A stretch of DNA of 12,494 bases from Rickettsiales bacterium (lineage in GTDB: Bacteria; Pseudomonadota; Alphaproteobacteria; Rickettsiales; UBA1997). The translations under genes were made by a program, and so were the position numbers. The notes beneath the pieces are model-generated. The model saw only the letters and a list, made by a program, of their open reading frames with translations, made no database searches and had not been told where the DNA came from. The stretch's first letter is position 1, and each line of letters starts with the position of its first letter. Below, one piece after another: positions 1 through 7,935 of the stretch. Location: the NCBI GenBank assembly GCA_023262945.1, contig JALQXY010000038.1, forward strand, positions 1 to 12,494, written 5' to 3'.

Positions 1-1
1 C

Positions 2-112
2 TTTCGAGTAATTTGCAACTACAAATGACGCAAAAATTACGAAGTAATTTCGAGTAATTTGCAACTACAAATGACGCAAAAATTACGAAGTAATTTCGAG
101 TAATTTGCAACT
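2..112. repeat. 46-bp tandem repeat, about 2.4 copies
   Basis: Two full units (2-47 and 48-93) are identical, and a third begins at 94 and matches to about 112 before diverging by a TACT insertion. The array may continue left of the window. Each unit carries a short perfect hairpin, AAATTAC-GAA-GTAATTT (34-50 and 80-96). An alternative, imperfect stem pairs GTAATTTGC (8-16) with GCAAAAATTAC (30-40). There is no coding potential. The array lies downstream of the minus-strand M23 gene. Its function is unknown, and it may simply be a slippage-prone minisatellite. Confidence 0.9.
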
Positions 113-203
113 TACTACAAATAAAATAAATTAATTGTAAGTGAAATTACCAAAATTCATTAATTTGCAGGGGCCTTTTTTATATTAAAGATTAAGAATG
201 ATA
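113..203. other. Non-coding tail between tandem repeat and M23 gene
   Basis: No gene is seen. The stretch contains AAATTACCAAAAT (144-156), then ATTTGCA (163-169) and GGGGCC followed by a T-run (170-181). The first two pieces recur in the same order and direction at 1521-1544, on the other side of the M23 gene. The GGGGCC-T6 part looks like the 3' half of a plus-strand terminator, but I see no good left arm, so no terminator is called. Confidence 0.5.
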
Positions 204-1379
204 TTAGCTATTAATGTAGTTAATAGATTCATCATCTCCAAAAAGCTGCTCACCTGCTTTGATAAATTTGCGTGGATTAAGCGGAGAATTTTTGTATCTA
301 ATTTCATAATGCAAATGATTGCCCGTGCTACGACCAGTACTTCCTTGAAAACCTATTACATCATTTTTATTGACTATCTGACCTTTTTGGACATTTATTT
401 TTGATAAATGACCATATCTAGTAGTAATACCAAAGCCATGATCAATAACTACGGCTTTGCCATATTCTGCAAAATAATCTGCAATTATAACTTTGCCTCG
501 AGATGGGCTTATTATTTTAGCATTTTCGGGACCAACGAAATCTTGACCTCTATGCAAAGCACGAGTTTTTGTAATTGGATCTATTCTATAACCAAAACCA
601 CTAGAAACATAAAAATCTTTCATTGGCTTGTTTAACGGCAAATTATTTGCCAAATTCTCAAGAAAAATTAAGTGACTAACTTTATTGCTAAATTTTGCTT
701 TTTTAGAAACTCTAGCAAAATCATAATCTAAAGTGGATTTAGAAATTTGTTTATTCATTTCTTCGTTATCTTCTAGCGGACCTCCTATAGCTAGATTTGA
801 TGAATTATTTTGCAAATATCTAGGGCTTTCAATTACTTGATTCAAAAAGTTTTTTTTAGGAATACTTTCCAAGTTAAGACCTGTTATGTTTATAGCCTCT
901 TCTAATTCAAGGATTCTATTTTTAGCAAATGATGCAACATCGCTAATTTGAGAGTTAATTATTCTAAGTTTTTCAATATTGCGATGATTTACTTTTGATA
1001 ATTCTATATTTTGTAATTTTTTAGGAATTAAAAACTTATCTTCTCTAGTTTTTGAATTAACAGAATGTTTATCTCCAGAAATTACTTTAAGATAATCATT
1101 AACTTTTTCTAATTCGTCATTCAAGGCTTCAAATTCACTTTCAAAGTATTTGTTGATTGATTTGAGTTTTTTGATTTCGGTTAACTTGGAGCTTATTATG
1201 TTGTCATATCTAATTGATTGTTGCAATAAAAGCAATAACCAAGTCAACAGTAGAAAAGCACAGAATTGCAGAAATGGACTTAAGGTAAAATTCTTAATTC
1301 CTTTGCTAGTAACAAAAACTAGAGTCCTTTCAGCAAAGATAGATTTAAATAATAATATTATTTTTTTTACAATAAGCAT
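204..1379 (-). CDS. Membrane-anchored M23 family zinc metallopeptidase (LytM/NlpD-type)
   Basis: A 391-residue murein endopeptidase-like protein, expected to act on peptidoglycan cross-links in the periplasm. One hydrophobic segment at about 33-53 should anchor it in the inner membrane, with a short cytoplasmic N-terminus. A Lys/Glu/Leu-rich stretch at about 60-100 and again about 120-165 looks like coiled coil, as in many M23 proteins that work with division or elongation complexes. The M23 domain spans about 258-373. Its zinc ligands are visible: H276 and D280 in HRGQD, and H357 in HLHYE. H324 (YGHLS) and H355 fit the catalytic histidines, so it should be an active enzyme and not a degenerate activator. 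The ATG start gives a plausible N-terminus, but there is no clear Shine-Dalgarno. The gene is isolated on both sides by repeat-containing gaps, so it is probably transcribed alone. The family is certain; the exact substrate is not. Confidence 0.93.
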   Translation of the reverse strand: MLIVKKIILLFKSIFAERTLVFVTSKGIKNFTLSPFLQFCAFLLLTWLLLLLQQSIRYDNIISSKLTEIKKLKSINKYFESEFEALNDELEKVNDYLKVISGDKHSVNSKTREDKFLIPKKLQNIELSKVNHRNIEKLRIINSQISDVASFAKNRILELEEAINITGLNLESIPKKNFLNQVIESPRYLQNNSSNLAIGGPLEDNEEMNKQISKSTLDYDFARVSKKAKFSNKVSHLIFLENLANNLPLNKPMKDFYVSSGFGYRIDPITKTRALHRGQDFVGPENAKIISPSRGKVIIADYFAEYGKAVVIDHGFGITTRYGHLSKINVQKGQIVNKNDVIGFQGSTGRSTGNHLHYEIRYKNSPLNPRKFIKAGEQLFGDDESINYINS

Positions 1380-1550
1380 AGGCTTTAGTTACCAAAAGAA
1401 ACTGTTACAAAATAGCCAGATCATTAATAATAAAAGACTACAAACCATTATCTTGGGTAATTTGTAATTTTTTAAATTTAGCGTGTCGCAAATATATAAA
1501 TTTAAAAATTTTAACAAAAAAAATTACCAAAATGGTGATTTGCATGGGTT

Positions 1551-1665
1551 AAAGATCCTTAGATCTTTTGATCTGATAGTTAATAATAACTAAACTATTT
1601 TCTACCTTTAAAGCTTTAAGCTAAATAGCTTAACTTTATCTTTCTGGTAATAAAGGATAGAAAAT
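1551..1665 (+). other. Cluster of consecutive hairpins, possible structured RNA or leader
   Basis: Several inverted repeats follow each other. AAAGATC (1551-1557) pairs with GATCTTT (1562-1568). An alternative stem AGATC/GATCT (1561-1574) shares one arm with it, so the two exclude each other. TAGTTA/TAACTA pairs across a 4-nt loop (1577-1592). The largest stem pairs ATTTTCTA and CCTTTA (1597-1610) with TAAAGG and TAGAAAAT (1651-1665), giving 14 bp with a single bulged A at 1657. Inside it sits a second stem, TTAAGCT-AAAT-AGCTTAA (1616-1633). The 3' arm of the large stem covers an AAAGGA motif and most of an ATG. In an AT-rich genome short stems are common by chance, so biological meaning is unproven. 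Confidence 0.4.
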
Positions 1666-1753
1666 GAATACAATCTTTAAATTAATAAAGATTAGAGCAT
1701 TTAACTCAAAAAAAGAAAGAATTATTTCTACAAAAACTACGATATTGATATAA
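1664..1753 (+). CDS. Possible 29-residue small ORF with Shine-Dalgarno-like site
   Basis: ATG at 1664 opens 29 codons ending in TAA at 1753. The peptide is basic (Lys/Arg-rich, with a KIRAFNSKKERI core) and has no recognisable family. AAAGGA at 1652-1657 lies 6 nt before the ATG, a better ribosome binding site than any of the large genes here has. The site and start codon are buried in the 3' arm of the 14-bp stem at 1597-1665. No plus-strand gene follows, and a transcript reading on would run antisense into the 3' end of carB. It may be a leader peptide, a small protein, or chance. Confidence 0.18.
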   Translation: MNTIFKLIKIRAFNSKKERIISTKTTILI

Positions 1754-1847
1754 TTATAAAAACAAATAATCAATAAATCTTATAGCAATTACAGCAAAAT
1801 ATCATTTGTTGAAACAATATTTTAGAAATATTTAAGAAAAAAATCAA

Positions 1848-4800
1848 TTAATTTGTTTGAATATCCTTTTTGTAAAAATTAGATGAATTACTATGACTAG
1901 ATAGATCTTGCAAACAAACTATGTGAAAATCGCCATTTATTTTTTGTAGCTTTTCAATTGAATCAACCGCACAGTTAGCAGCTCTAATTGTCGTTATATA
2001 GAATATTTGATTCATCAATATTTCACGACGCATATTAAAGCTTTTAGCAATTGATATAGCGTCAGAGGTTGTATTTATTACTAAATTAACTTTTTTATCT
2101 TTTATTAAATTTATGACATTATATCCAGACTCGTCTTCTTTATTAACAGAATTAATATTTTGTAAGTTATTTTGAATAAGAAATTTAGCCGTTCCCGATG
2201 TTGTGTATATTTTGCAACCAAAAGATTGTAGACGTTTTACAATATTAAGAAGATTTTGATTTTTATCTTCATTTTTAACTGAAATTAAAGCTGATAAATT
2301 TTCTTTATCAAATATAACCTTATTGTTAGCGGCAATCTGAGCTTTGATAAAAGCCATATCAAAATCTTTATCAATCCCCATAACCTCACCAGTTGATTTC
2401 ATTTCTGGGCTAAGTAAAATATCCGTATTGGCAAATCTGGCAAAAGGAAAAACTACTTCTTTAACTGAATAATATTCGTTGCTGTAATTTATATCGTTAA
2501 AATCAAAATCATCCAAAGACTTTCCAGCCATAATTAGGGAGGCGATCTTAGCAACATCAATGCCAGTTGCTTTAGCCACAAAAGGCACCGTTCTTGAAGC
2601 GCGAGGATTAACCTCGATAACATATAATTTATTATCTTTAAAAGCGTATTGTACATTCATTAGACCAATCACGCCAAGATTTAAAGCTAACTTGATGGTA
2701 GCATCTTTAACATTTTCTATTTGCTGTTGCGTTAAAGAATATGGTGGCAAAGAGCAAGCTGAGTCTCCTGAATGAATACCAGCTTCTTCTATATGCTCCA
2801 TTATACCAACTATTTTCACTTCAGAGCCGTCACATAAAGCATCAACATCAATCTCTATTGCATTATCAAGGAATTTATCAACTAAAATTGGCCCGTCTAA
2901 AATGAGTTTACCATTAATTGAAATATATTTATCCAGTGATTTCTTATCGTAAATTATCTCCATAGCACGACCACCTAAAACATTACTAGGTCTTAATACA
3001 ACGGGATAACCTATATTATTAATTAAACCTTCAACTTCAGATAATTTATGACATATTGAATTTTCTGGCTGAGTTAGCCCAATATCATTTAATAATCCTT
3101 GAAATCTTTCACGATCTTCTGCTAAATCTATTTTGTCAAAAGGAGTTCCTATAATTGGAATATTGGCCTGATTAAGATCTCTAGCTAACTTTAAAGCGGT
3201 TTGACCACCAAATTGAACAATGACACCTTTTAAATGACCATTTTCTTGCTCTTTTCTAGCGATATTTAAAACATGCTCAGTGGTCATTGGCTCAAAATAA
3301 AGGCGATCGGAAGTGTCGTAGTCAGTAGAAACCGTTTCAGGATTGCAATTAATCATGATAGTTTCAAATCCAGCCTCTTTTAAAGCAAAAGCAGCATGAA
3401 CGCAAGCATAGTCAAATTCAATACCTTGACCAATGCGATTAGGACCGCCACCAAGAATTATTATTTTTTCTTGATTAGAAATATTCGCTTCACATTCAGC
3501 TTTATTTATAGAGTCTCCTTCGTAACAAGAATACATGTAGTTAGTGAAAGATTCAAATTCTGCTGAACAAGTATCAACTCTTTTAAAGACGGGATTAATA
3601 TTAAATTTTTGTCGTAATTGATAAATTTCTGCTGCTGATTTTTTACTTAATTTTGCCAATCTTTCATCTGAGAATCCAAGCTTTTTAAGATTTAAGATAT
3701 CTGTTTTATTATTTGGCAATCCGTTTGCTATTATTTTCTTCTCACAATCAATAATATTTTTAATTTGCCTAACAAACCATGGATCATATTGAGTAATTTG
3801 ACATATTTCTTCAGTAGTAATTTCGTATCTTAGGGCTTGAGCTATTTTTAAAATACGCGTTGGCGATAAAATTTCTAAACTTTTCTTTATTAAATTTTGT
3901 TTTTGATCTAAGGATAAATTCTCATCAATATCTTCAATAGAAATTTCATCAAAACCACTTAGACCGATCTCCATTGATGATAGTCCTTTTTGTATAGACT
4001 CGGCAAAATTACGCCCAATCGCCATAGCCTCACCAACAGAGCGCATGGTACTTGAAAGAGTTTGATTTGAATCATTGAATTTTTCGAAAGTAAAGCGAGG
4101 AATTTTGGTTACGATATAATCAATAGTTGGCTCAAAAGAAGCGGGAGTTGTTTTAGTAATATCATTCTTGATTTCATCTAAACTATAACCAACTGCCAAT
4201 AAAGCAGCAACTTTAGCAATAGGAAAGCCAGTAGCTTTGGAAGCAAGAGCTGATGATCTTGAAACTCTTGGATTCATTTCGATAACTACCAAACGACCAT
4301 CTTTTGGATTAACTGCAAATTGAACATTAGAACCTCCAGTTTCAACTCCTATTTCACGCAATACAGCAATAGAGGCATTACGCATTTTTTGATATTCTTT
4401 GTCGGTAAGCGTTAGTGCTGGAGCTACGGTTATACTATCGCCAGTATGAACACCCATGGGATCTATATTTTCAATGGAGCAAACAATTATAGCATTATCT
4501 TGACGATCACGAATAACCTCCATTTCATATTCTTTCCAGCCAATTATTGATTCATCGATTTGCACTTCATTTACTGGTGAAATTGTTAAACCATAGCTAA
4601 CAATCTCATCAAACTCTTTTTTGGTATTAGCAATACCACCACCAGCACCGCCCAAAGTAAAAGAGGGGCGAATTATTGCTGGCAAACCTATATTTTTTAA
4701 AGCCTCTTGAGCTTGCTCAAATGATTTAACAACGGTATTCCTAGGAACTTCCAAGCCAATTTTAGCCATCGCTTGATTGAATAGTTGGCGATCTTCAGCT

Positions 4801-5174
4801 TTTTCAATAGCCTTAGCATCGGCACCTATCATTATAACATTATGTTTCTGCAAAATACCTCTTTTTTGCAATTCTAAAGCGCAATTAAGAGCGGTTTGGC
4901 CGCCTACAGTTGGCAAAATAGCATCTGGTTTTTCGCTAGCGATAATTTTAGCTACGACTTCTGGAGTTATTGGTTCTATATATGTACGATCTGCGGTTTT
5001 TTTGTCGGTCATTATCGTAGCCGGATTAGAATTAACTAAGATAATTTTGTAACCTTCTTCTTTTAGAGCTTTGCAAGCTTGCGTACCCGAATAGTCGAAT
5101 TCGCAAGCCTGCCCTATAACTATAGGACCAGCACCAATAATTAGAATTGAATTTATGTTAGTTAGTTTTGGCAC
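1848..5174 (-). CDS. carB: Carbamoyl-phosphate synthase large chain
   Basis: The large subunit of glutamine-dependent carbamoyl-phosphate synthase: it uses two ATP, bicarbonate and ammonia channelled from CarA to make carbamoyl phosphate for pyrimidines and arginine. At 1108 residues it is slightly longer than the E. coli protein. The two homologous halves are visible. The N-terminal synthetase starts with ILIIGAGPIVIGQACEFDYSG at about 10-30, with its ATP-grasp core at about 128-305 (TLGGAGGG at 173-180, EMNPRVSRSS at 299-308). An oligomerisation region covers about 400-550. The second synthetase begins at LGGGPNRIGQGIEFDYA (574-590), with ATP-grasp motifs to EVNPRASRT (854-862). The MGS-like allosteric domain covers about 965-1085 (TTSGTAKFL at 991-999). 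The start is GTG, placed so the gene overlaps the 3' end of carA by 13 bp; it gives the usual MPK-like N-terminus and suggests translational coupling. No intrinsic terminator is seen after the stop. Confidence 0.98.
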   Translation of the reverse strand: MPKLTNINSILIIGAGPIVIGQACEFDYSGTQACKALKEEGYKIILVNSNPATIMTDKKTADRTYIEPITPEVVAKIIASEKPDAILPTVGGQTALNCALELQKRGILQKHNVIMIGADAKAIEKAEDRQLFNQAMAKIGLEVPRNTVVKSFEQAQEALKNIGLPAIIRPSFTLGGAGGGIANTKKEFDEIVSYGLTISPVNEVQIDESIIGWKEYEMEVIRDRQDNAIIVCSIENIDPMGVHTGDSITVAPALTLTDKEYQKMRNASIAVLREIGVETGGSNVQFAVNPKDGRLVVIEMNPRVSRSSALASKATGFPIAKVAALLAVGYSLDEIKNDITKTTPASFEPTIDYIVTKIPRFTFEKFNDSNQTLSSTMRSVGEAMAIGRNFAESIQKGLSSMEIGLSGFDEISIEDIDENLSLDQKQNLIKKSLEILSPTRILKIAQALRYEITTEEICQITQYDPWFVRQIKNIIDCEKKIIANGLPNNKTDILNLKKLGFSDERLAKLSKKSAAEIYQLRQKFNINPVFKRVDTCSAEFESFTNYMYSCYEGDSINKAECEANISNQEKIIILGGGPNRIGQGIEFDYACVHAAFALKEAGFETIMINCNPETVSTDYDTSDRLYFEPMTTEHVLNIARKEQENGHLKGVIVQFGGQTALKLARDLNQANIPIIGTPFDKIDLAEDRERFQGLLNDIGLTQPENSICHKLSEVEGLINNIGYPVVLRPSNVLGGRAMEIIYDKKSLDKYISINGKLILDGPILVDKFLDNAIEIDVDALCDGSEVKIVGIMEHIEEAGIHSGDSACSLPPYSLTQQQIENVKDATIKLALNLGVIGLMNVQYAFKDNKLYVIEVNPRASRTVPFVAKATGIDVAKIASLIMAGKSLDDFDFNDINYSNEYYSVKEVVFPFARFANTDILLSPEMKSTGEVMGIDKDFDMAFIKAQIAANNKVIFDKENLSALISVKNEDKNQNLLNIVKRLQSFGCKIYTTSGTAKFLIQNNLQNINSVNKEDESGYNVINLIKDKKVNLVINTTSDAISIAKSFNMRREILMNQIFYITTIRAANCAVDSIEKLQKINGDFHIVCLQDLSSHSNSSNFYKKDIQTN

Positions 5175-6301
5175 TTTGATTGTTTAATTAATTGAATAAA
5201 TTCAGCAAATAAATAACGACTATCATGCGGCCCAGGGGAGCTTTCTGGATGATATTGCACTGAAAAAGCTGGACAATCTTTTATCCTTATTCCTTGAATT
5301 GTGTTATCAAAAAGTGATTTATGAGTTATTTCAACATTATCAGCAATATTATTATCATCAACACAAAAACCATGATTTTGACTAGTGATCTCGACAATAT
5401 TTTTTGTGTAATTTTTGACAGGATGATTAGCTCCGCGATGGCCTTGATACATTTTAATTGTTGTCAAATTACAGGCTAAAGCTAGCAATTGATGACCTAA
5501 GCAGATACCAAATGTTGGTATTTTATTTTTTAACAATTCTTTAATTAAGGGCAAAGCAATTTTTGAAGTTGCCATTGGATCTCCAGGCCCGTTGGATAGT
5601 AAAACTCCATCTGGAATTAAAGATTTTAATTCAGCAAAAGTTATATTGGCAGGGACTACTGATATATTTAAATCAAGATCTTTAAGGCAATTTAAAATAT
5701 TTTCTTTAACTCCATAATCAACAACCGCTATATGATATTTGGCAGTTTTTGAAAAATGAAATTGATATTTATTTTTAACAGTAGCCAAACTAGCAAGATC
5801 TTGATCTTTAAGAGTAGGCAAATCTTTTATCTGATTAACTAACTTTTTAATATCTATTTCTTCACCTTTTTTAGCATGATAAATTATAGCATTTTGCGCT
5901 CCGTGAACTCTTATATGTTTGGTTAATTTTCTAGTATCAATATTAGAGATGCCAATAATATCATGTTTTTTTAACCAGCTATCTAGATCAATTTTACTGC
6001 GATAATTTGAGGCAAGAGTTATATCTTCTCTTAATATAAGACCGTTGCAGTGAATTTTTTTAGACTCATTGTCAATATCATTGCAACCAACATTACCAAT
6101 ATGAGGAAAAGTAAATGTAATAATCTGGCCTTTATAAGAAGGGTCAGTTAGAATTTCTTGATAGCCAGTAATGGAAGTGTTAAAGCAAATCTCACCAATT
6201 ACTTGATTTGAATTAGATGATCCAATAGATTTGCCAACAAAAAACGATCCGTCAGCTAGACATAGCGCAGAGTTAAAATCATCATCAGCAACAAGCTTCA
6301 T
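5162..6301 (-). CDS. carA: Carbamoyl-phosphate synthase small chain (glutamine amidotransferase)
   Basis: The small subunit, which hydrolyses glutamine and feeds ammonia to CarB. Its 379 residues match the family length (382 in E. coli). The N-terminal small-chain domain (about 10-145) includes GYQEILTDPSY (46-56). The class I glutamine amidotransferase domain covers about 190-370. The catalytic triad is intact: C267 in FGICLGH, and H351 and E353 in YHPESSPGP. The N-terminus reads well from the ATG, but there is no Shine-Dalgarno in front. A sigma-70-like promoter candidate lies about 60-90 bp upstream, in the 119-bp gap after pyrB. The stop codon lies inside the start of carB, so the two subunits are surely co-translated from one message. 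Confidence 0.98.
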   Translation of the reverse strand: MKLVADDDFNSALCLADGSFFVGKSIGSSNSNQVIGEICFNTSITGYQEILTDPSYKGQIITFTFPHIGNVGCNDIDNESKKIHCNGLILREDITLASNYRSKIDLDSWLKKHDIIGISNIDTRKLTKHIRVHGAQNAIIYHAKKGEEIDIKKLVNQIKDLPTLKDQDLASLATVKNKYQFHFSKTAKYHIAVVDYGVKENILNCLKDLDLNISVVPANITFAELKSLIPDGVLLSNGPGDPMATSKIALPLIKELLKNKIPTFGICLGHQLLALACNLTTIKMYQGHRGANHPVKNYTKNIVEITSQNHGFCVDDNNIADNVEITHKSLFDNTIQGIRIKDCPAFSVQYHPESSPGPHDSRYLFAEFIQLIKQSKCQN

Positions 6302-6420
6302 ATTTTTAGAGAAAGAGAAATTTTAATAAGAAAGTAAGATTATTGTAAGTTTTTATTTTTAAATTTTAGCATATCAAGATCTGCGTCAATTTAAAAAATT
6401 AAATCCTAAAATTATTAAAA
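6302..6420 (-). other. pyrB-carA intergenic spacer
   Basis: A 119-bp AT-rich spacer, the only sizeable gap within the minus-strand nucleotide gene string. It contains the promoter candidate at 6363-6389. I see no terminator hairpin behind pyrB and no riboswitch- or attenuator-like structure, so carAB could be expressed both by read-through and from its own promoter. Confidence 0.5.
6363..6389 (-). promoter_or_regulatory. Sigma-70-like promoter candidate for carAB
   Basis: On the minus strand, TTGACG (6384-6389) is followed by TAAAAT (6363-6368) with a 15-bp spacer, or 16 bp if ATTGAC is taken as the -35. Both hexamers are close to consensus but the spacing is a little short. Transcription would begin near 6356, leaving a leader of about 55 nt before the carA ATG. 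It lies just where a carAB promoter would be expected. Confidence 0.45.
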
Positions 6421-7362
6421 TTAGATCTTATGATCCTTCATTAAATTAAGCAAGGCCATTCTTACAAAAATAGCCATTTCTGCTTGAAAAAAATATTTTG
6501 CTCTAGGATCATTATCGATCTCTAAATCTATCTCATTAATCCTTGGCAATGGATGCAAGATAATTAAATCATCTTTGGCTTTACTAAGTAATTTATTATC
6601 TATTTTATATTTGCCATTAACTTTTTGATATTCTTCATCGCATGTGAAACGCTCTTTTTGTGTACGAACTACATATAAAATATCTAACTTATCAATTTCT
6701 TTATCAAGATTTATGGTTTCTTTAATAATAACATTGTTATTGATCAATTTTGCCTTGTGAGATTCTTTTAAAGTTGCAATTTCTTGAGAAATTAATGTAA
6801 ATTGGTTATTTTTATAGAGTGAAAGTAATTTTATCAAAGAATAAGAGGTGCGACTATATCTAAGATCTCCAACTAGTCCAATTTTTAAATTATCAAGTCT
6901 GTTCTTTGTTTGCAATATAGTGTAAAGATCTGCTAGCGATTGAGTTGGATGCTCATTAGCCCCATCTCCACCGTTAATAACAGGGATTGAAGAATGTTTA
7001 GCAAAAATAGAGGCACTATCCATTTCGGGGTGCCTAATAACAACAATATCAGAATATTTACTAAAAACTCTACCCATATCTTCCAAAGATTCTCCTTTTT
7101 TTATGGAAGAAAATGAACCTTGCTCTAAAGAAATAATCTTGCCATTGAGTTTTTGCATAGCTGACTCAAAAGAAAAACGAGTCCTTGTACTAGGTTCAAA
7201 AAACAAAGTAGCTAAAATAAAATCCTTACAATCATTTAAAGATCTTAGTCCTTTACCAAATTTATCTTGATATTTTTTAGCCAAGTCAAAAATAATGGAA
7301 ATATCTTTCTTGCTTATTTGATTTGAACTTAATAAGTGATTGAAAGATAATTTCTGCTTCAT
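6421..7362 (-). CDS. pyrB: Aspartate carbamoyltransferase catalytic chain
   Basis: Catalyses carbamoyl phosphate plus aspartate to N-carbamoylaspartate, the committed step of UMP synthesis. Its 313 residues are normal for the catalytic chain. The carbamoyl-phosphate loop FFEPSTRTRFSFE (54-66) is intact. The mobile-loop lysine K89 is in SIKKGES. HPTQSLADLYTI (138-149) and HPLPR (270-274) are both present. GDLRYSRT (165-172) and VVRTQKERF (231-239) favour aspartate over ornithine carbamoyltransferase. No regulatory chain gene (pyrI) or inactive dihydroorotase is adjacent. The gene starts 8 bp after the cyclophilin stop, so it is almost certainly co-transcribed with it, and no ribosome binding site is evident. 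Its product step directly uses the carAB product encoded downstream. Confidence 0.97.
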   Translation of the reverse strand: MKQKLSFNHLLSSNQISKKDISIIFDLAKKYQDKFGKGLRSLNDCKDFILATLFFEPSTRTRFSFESAMQKLNGKIISLEQGSFSSIKKGESLEDMGRVFSKYSDIVVIRHPEMDSASIFAKHSSIPVINGGDGANEHPTQSLADLYTILQTKNRLDNLKIGLVGDLRYSRTSYSLIKLLSLYKNNQFTLISQEIATLKESHKAKLINNNVIIKETINLDKEIDKLDILYVVRTQKERFTCDEEYQKVNGKYKIDNKLLSKAKDDLIILHPLPRINEIDLEIDNDPRAKYFFQAEMAIFVRMALLNLMKDHKI

Positions 7363-7370
7363 GTTTATTG

Positions 7371-7913
7371 TTATCTAGCTAAGCTAACTTTAATCATCTT
7401 GTCTGGATTGTTAACAGAACCATTTGGTCCTTCGCCTTTTTTTATTTTATCAACAAATTCCATTCCTTTTGTTACCCTACCCCATACAGTATATTGACCA
7501 TCTAAAAAATTTGAATCATCGGTAACAATAAAAAATTGACTATTGGCACTATTTGGACTTTGAGCGCGAGCCATTGATACTGCGCCGCGACTATGAGGCT
7601 CAGAATTAAACTCTGCCGGTAAATCAGGCAAATCACTACCACCGCGACCAGTTCCTGTTGGATCTCCAGTTTGCGCCATAAATCCACTAATAACACGATG
7701 AAAAACTATTCCATCATAAAATCCTTTTTTTGTTAAAACCTTAATTCTTTCTACATGCTTAGGAGCGATATCTGGAAACATTTCTATTTCAACTCGGCCA
7801 TATTGAAGATCAATATACAGGGTATTTTCTGAATTGTTATTTTGCGCCATAGCTTTGTTTAAATAAGTTAATATTGATAATATCGTTACAAATGATATGA
7901 TTAGTTTTTTCAT
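7371..7913 (-). CDS. Exported cyclophilin-type peptidyl-prolyl cis-trans isomerase
   Basis: Catalyses cis-trans isomerisation of proline peptide bonds and probably helps fold exported proteins in the periplasm. I chose the ATG at 7913 and not the upstream in-frame ATG at 7958. It gives a 180-residue protein with a classic signal peptide: basic MKK, a hydrophobic core to about residue 18, and likely cleavage after AMA (residue 23). It also avoids overlap with the IleRS-like gene, whose stop is at 7936. The cyclophilin fold fills about 32-180. Key motifs are FHRVISGFMAQTGD (71-84, with catalytic R73), SQFFIV (125-130) and FLDGQYTVWGRV (136-147). A phenylalanine replaces the tryptophan of eukaryotic cyclophilins in the last motif, as in many bacterial members. 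It sits 8 bp before pyrB and 22 bp after the IleRS-like gene, so its link to nucleotide synthesis is positional, with no evident functional tie. Confidence 0.93.
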   Translation of the reverse strand: MKKLIISFVTILSILTYLNKAMAQNNNSENTLYIDLQYGRVEIEMFPDIAPKHVERIKVLTKKGFYDGIVFHRVISGFMAQTGDPTGTGRGGSDLPDLPAEFNSEPHSRGAVSMARAQSPNSANSQFFIVTDDSNFLDGQYTVWGRVTKGMEFVDKIKKGEGPNGSVNNPDKMIKVSLAR

Positions 7914-7935
7914 AAATATTTTAAAAATAAATTTT

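Larger units (their letters stand above)
1380..1847. other. 468-bp intergenic region with clustered inverted repeats
   Basis: This gap separates carB from the M23 gene, both on the minus strand. No tRNA-like fold or conserved protein-coding gene is seen. It holds the AAATTACCAAAAT...ATTTGCA repeat (1521-1544), a run of hairpins at 1551-1665, a possible small ORF at 1664-1753, and a perfect AATATTT-TAG-AAATATT stem near 1816-1832. That last stem has no T-run on the carB-downstream side, so it does not look like an intrinsic terminator for carB. Confidence 0.6.

Noticed and set aside
1..112. CRISPR array
   Set aside because: The 46-bp units are contiguous and identical with no unique spacers, and no cas genes are present.
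1150..1467. Plus-strand ORF of 105 codons over the start of the M23 gene
   Set aside because: It lies antisense to a clearly conserved coding region, its product resembles no family, and it is explained by the AT-rich opposite frame.
1380..1847. tRNA or other known RNA gene in the long gap
   Set aside because: No cloverleaf, no T-arm GTTCRA box and no CCA-ending acceptor stem was found on either strand. Only short AT-rich hairpins are present.
6421..7362. Ornithine carbamoyltransferase (argF) as the identity of the pyrB gene
   Set aside because: Both families share STRTR and HPLP motifs, but the GDLRYSRT and VVRTQKERF motifs fit aspartate carbamoyltransferase, and ornithine-binding SMG-type signatures are absent.
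7502..7696. Minus-strand ORF of 64 codons within the cyclophilin gene
   Set aside because: It is an alternative frame of the conserved cyclophilin core with no family resemblance.
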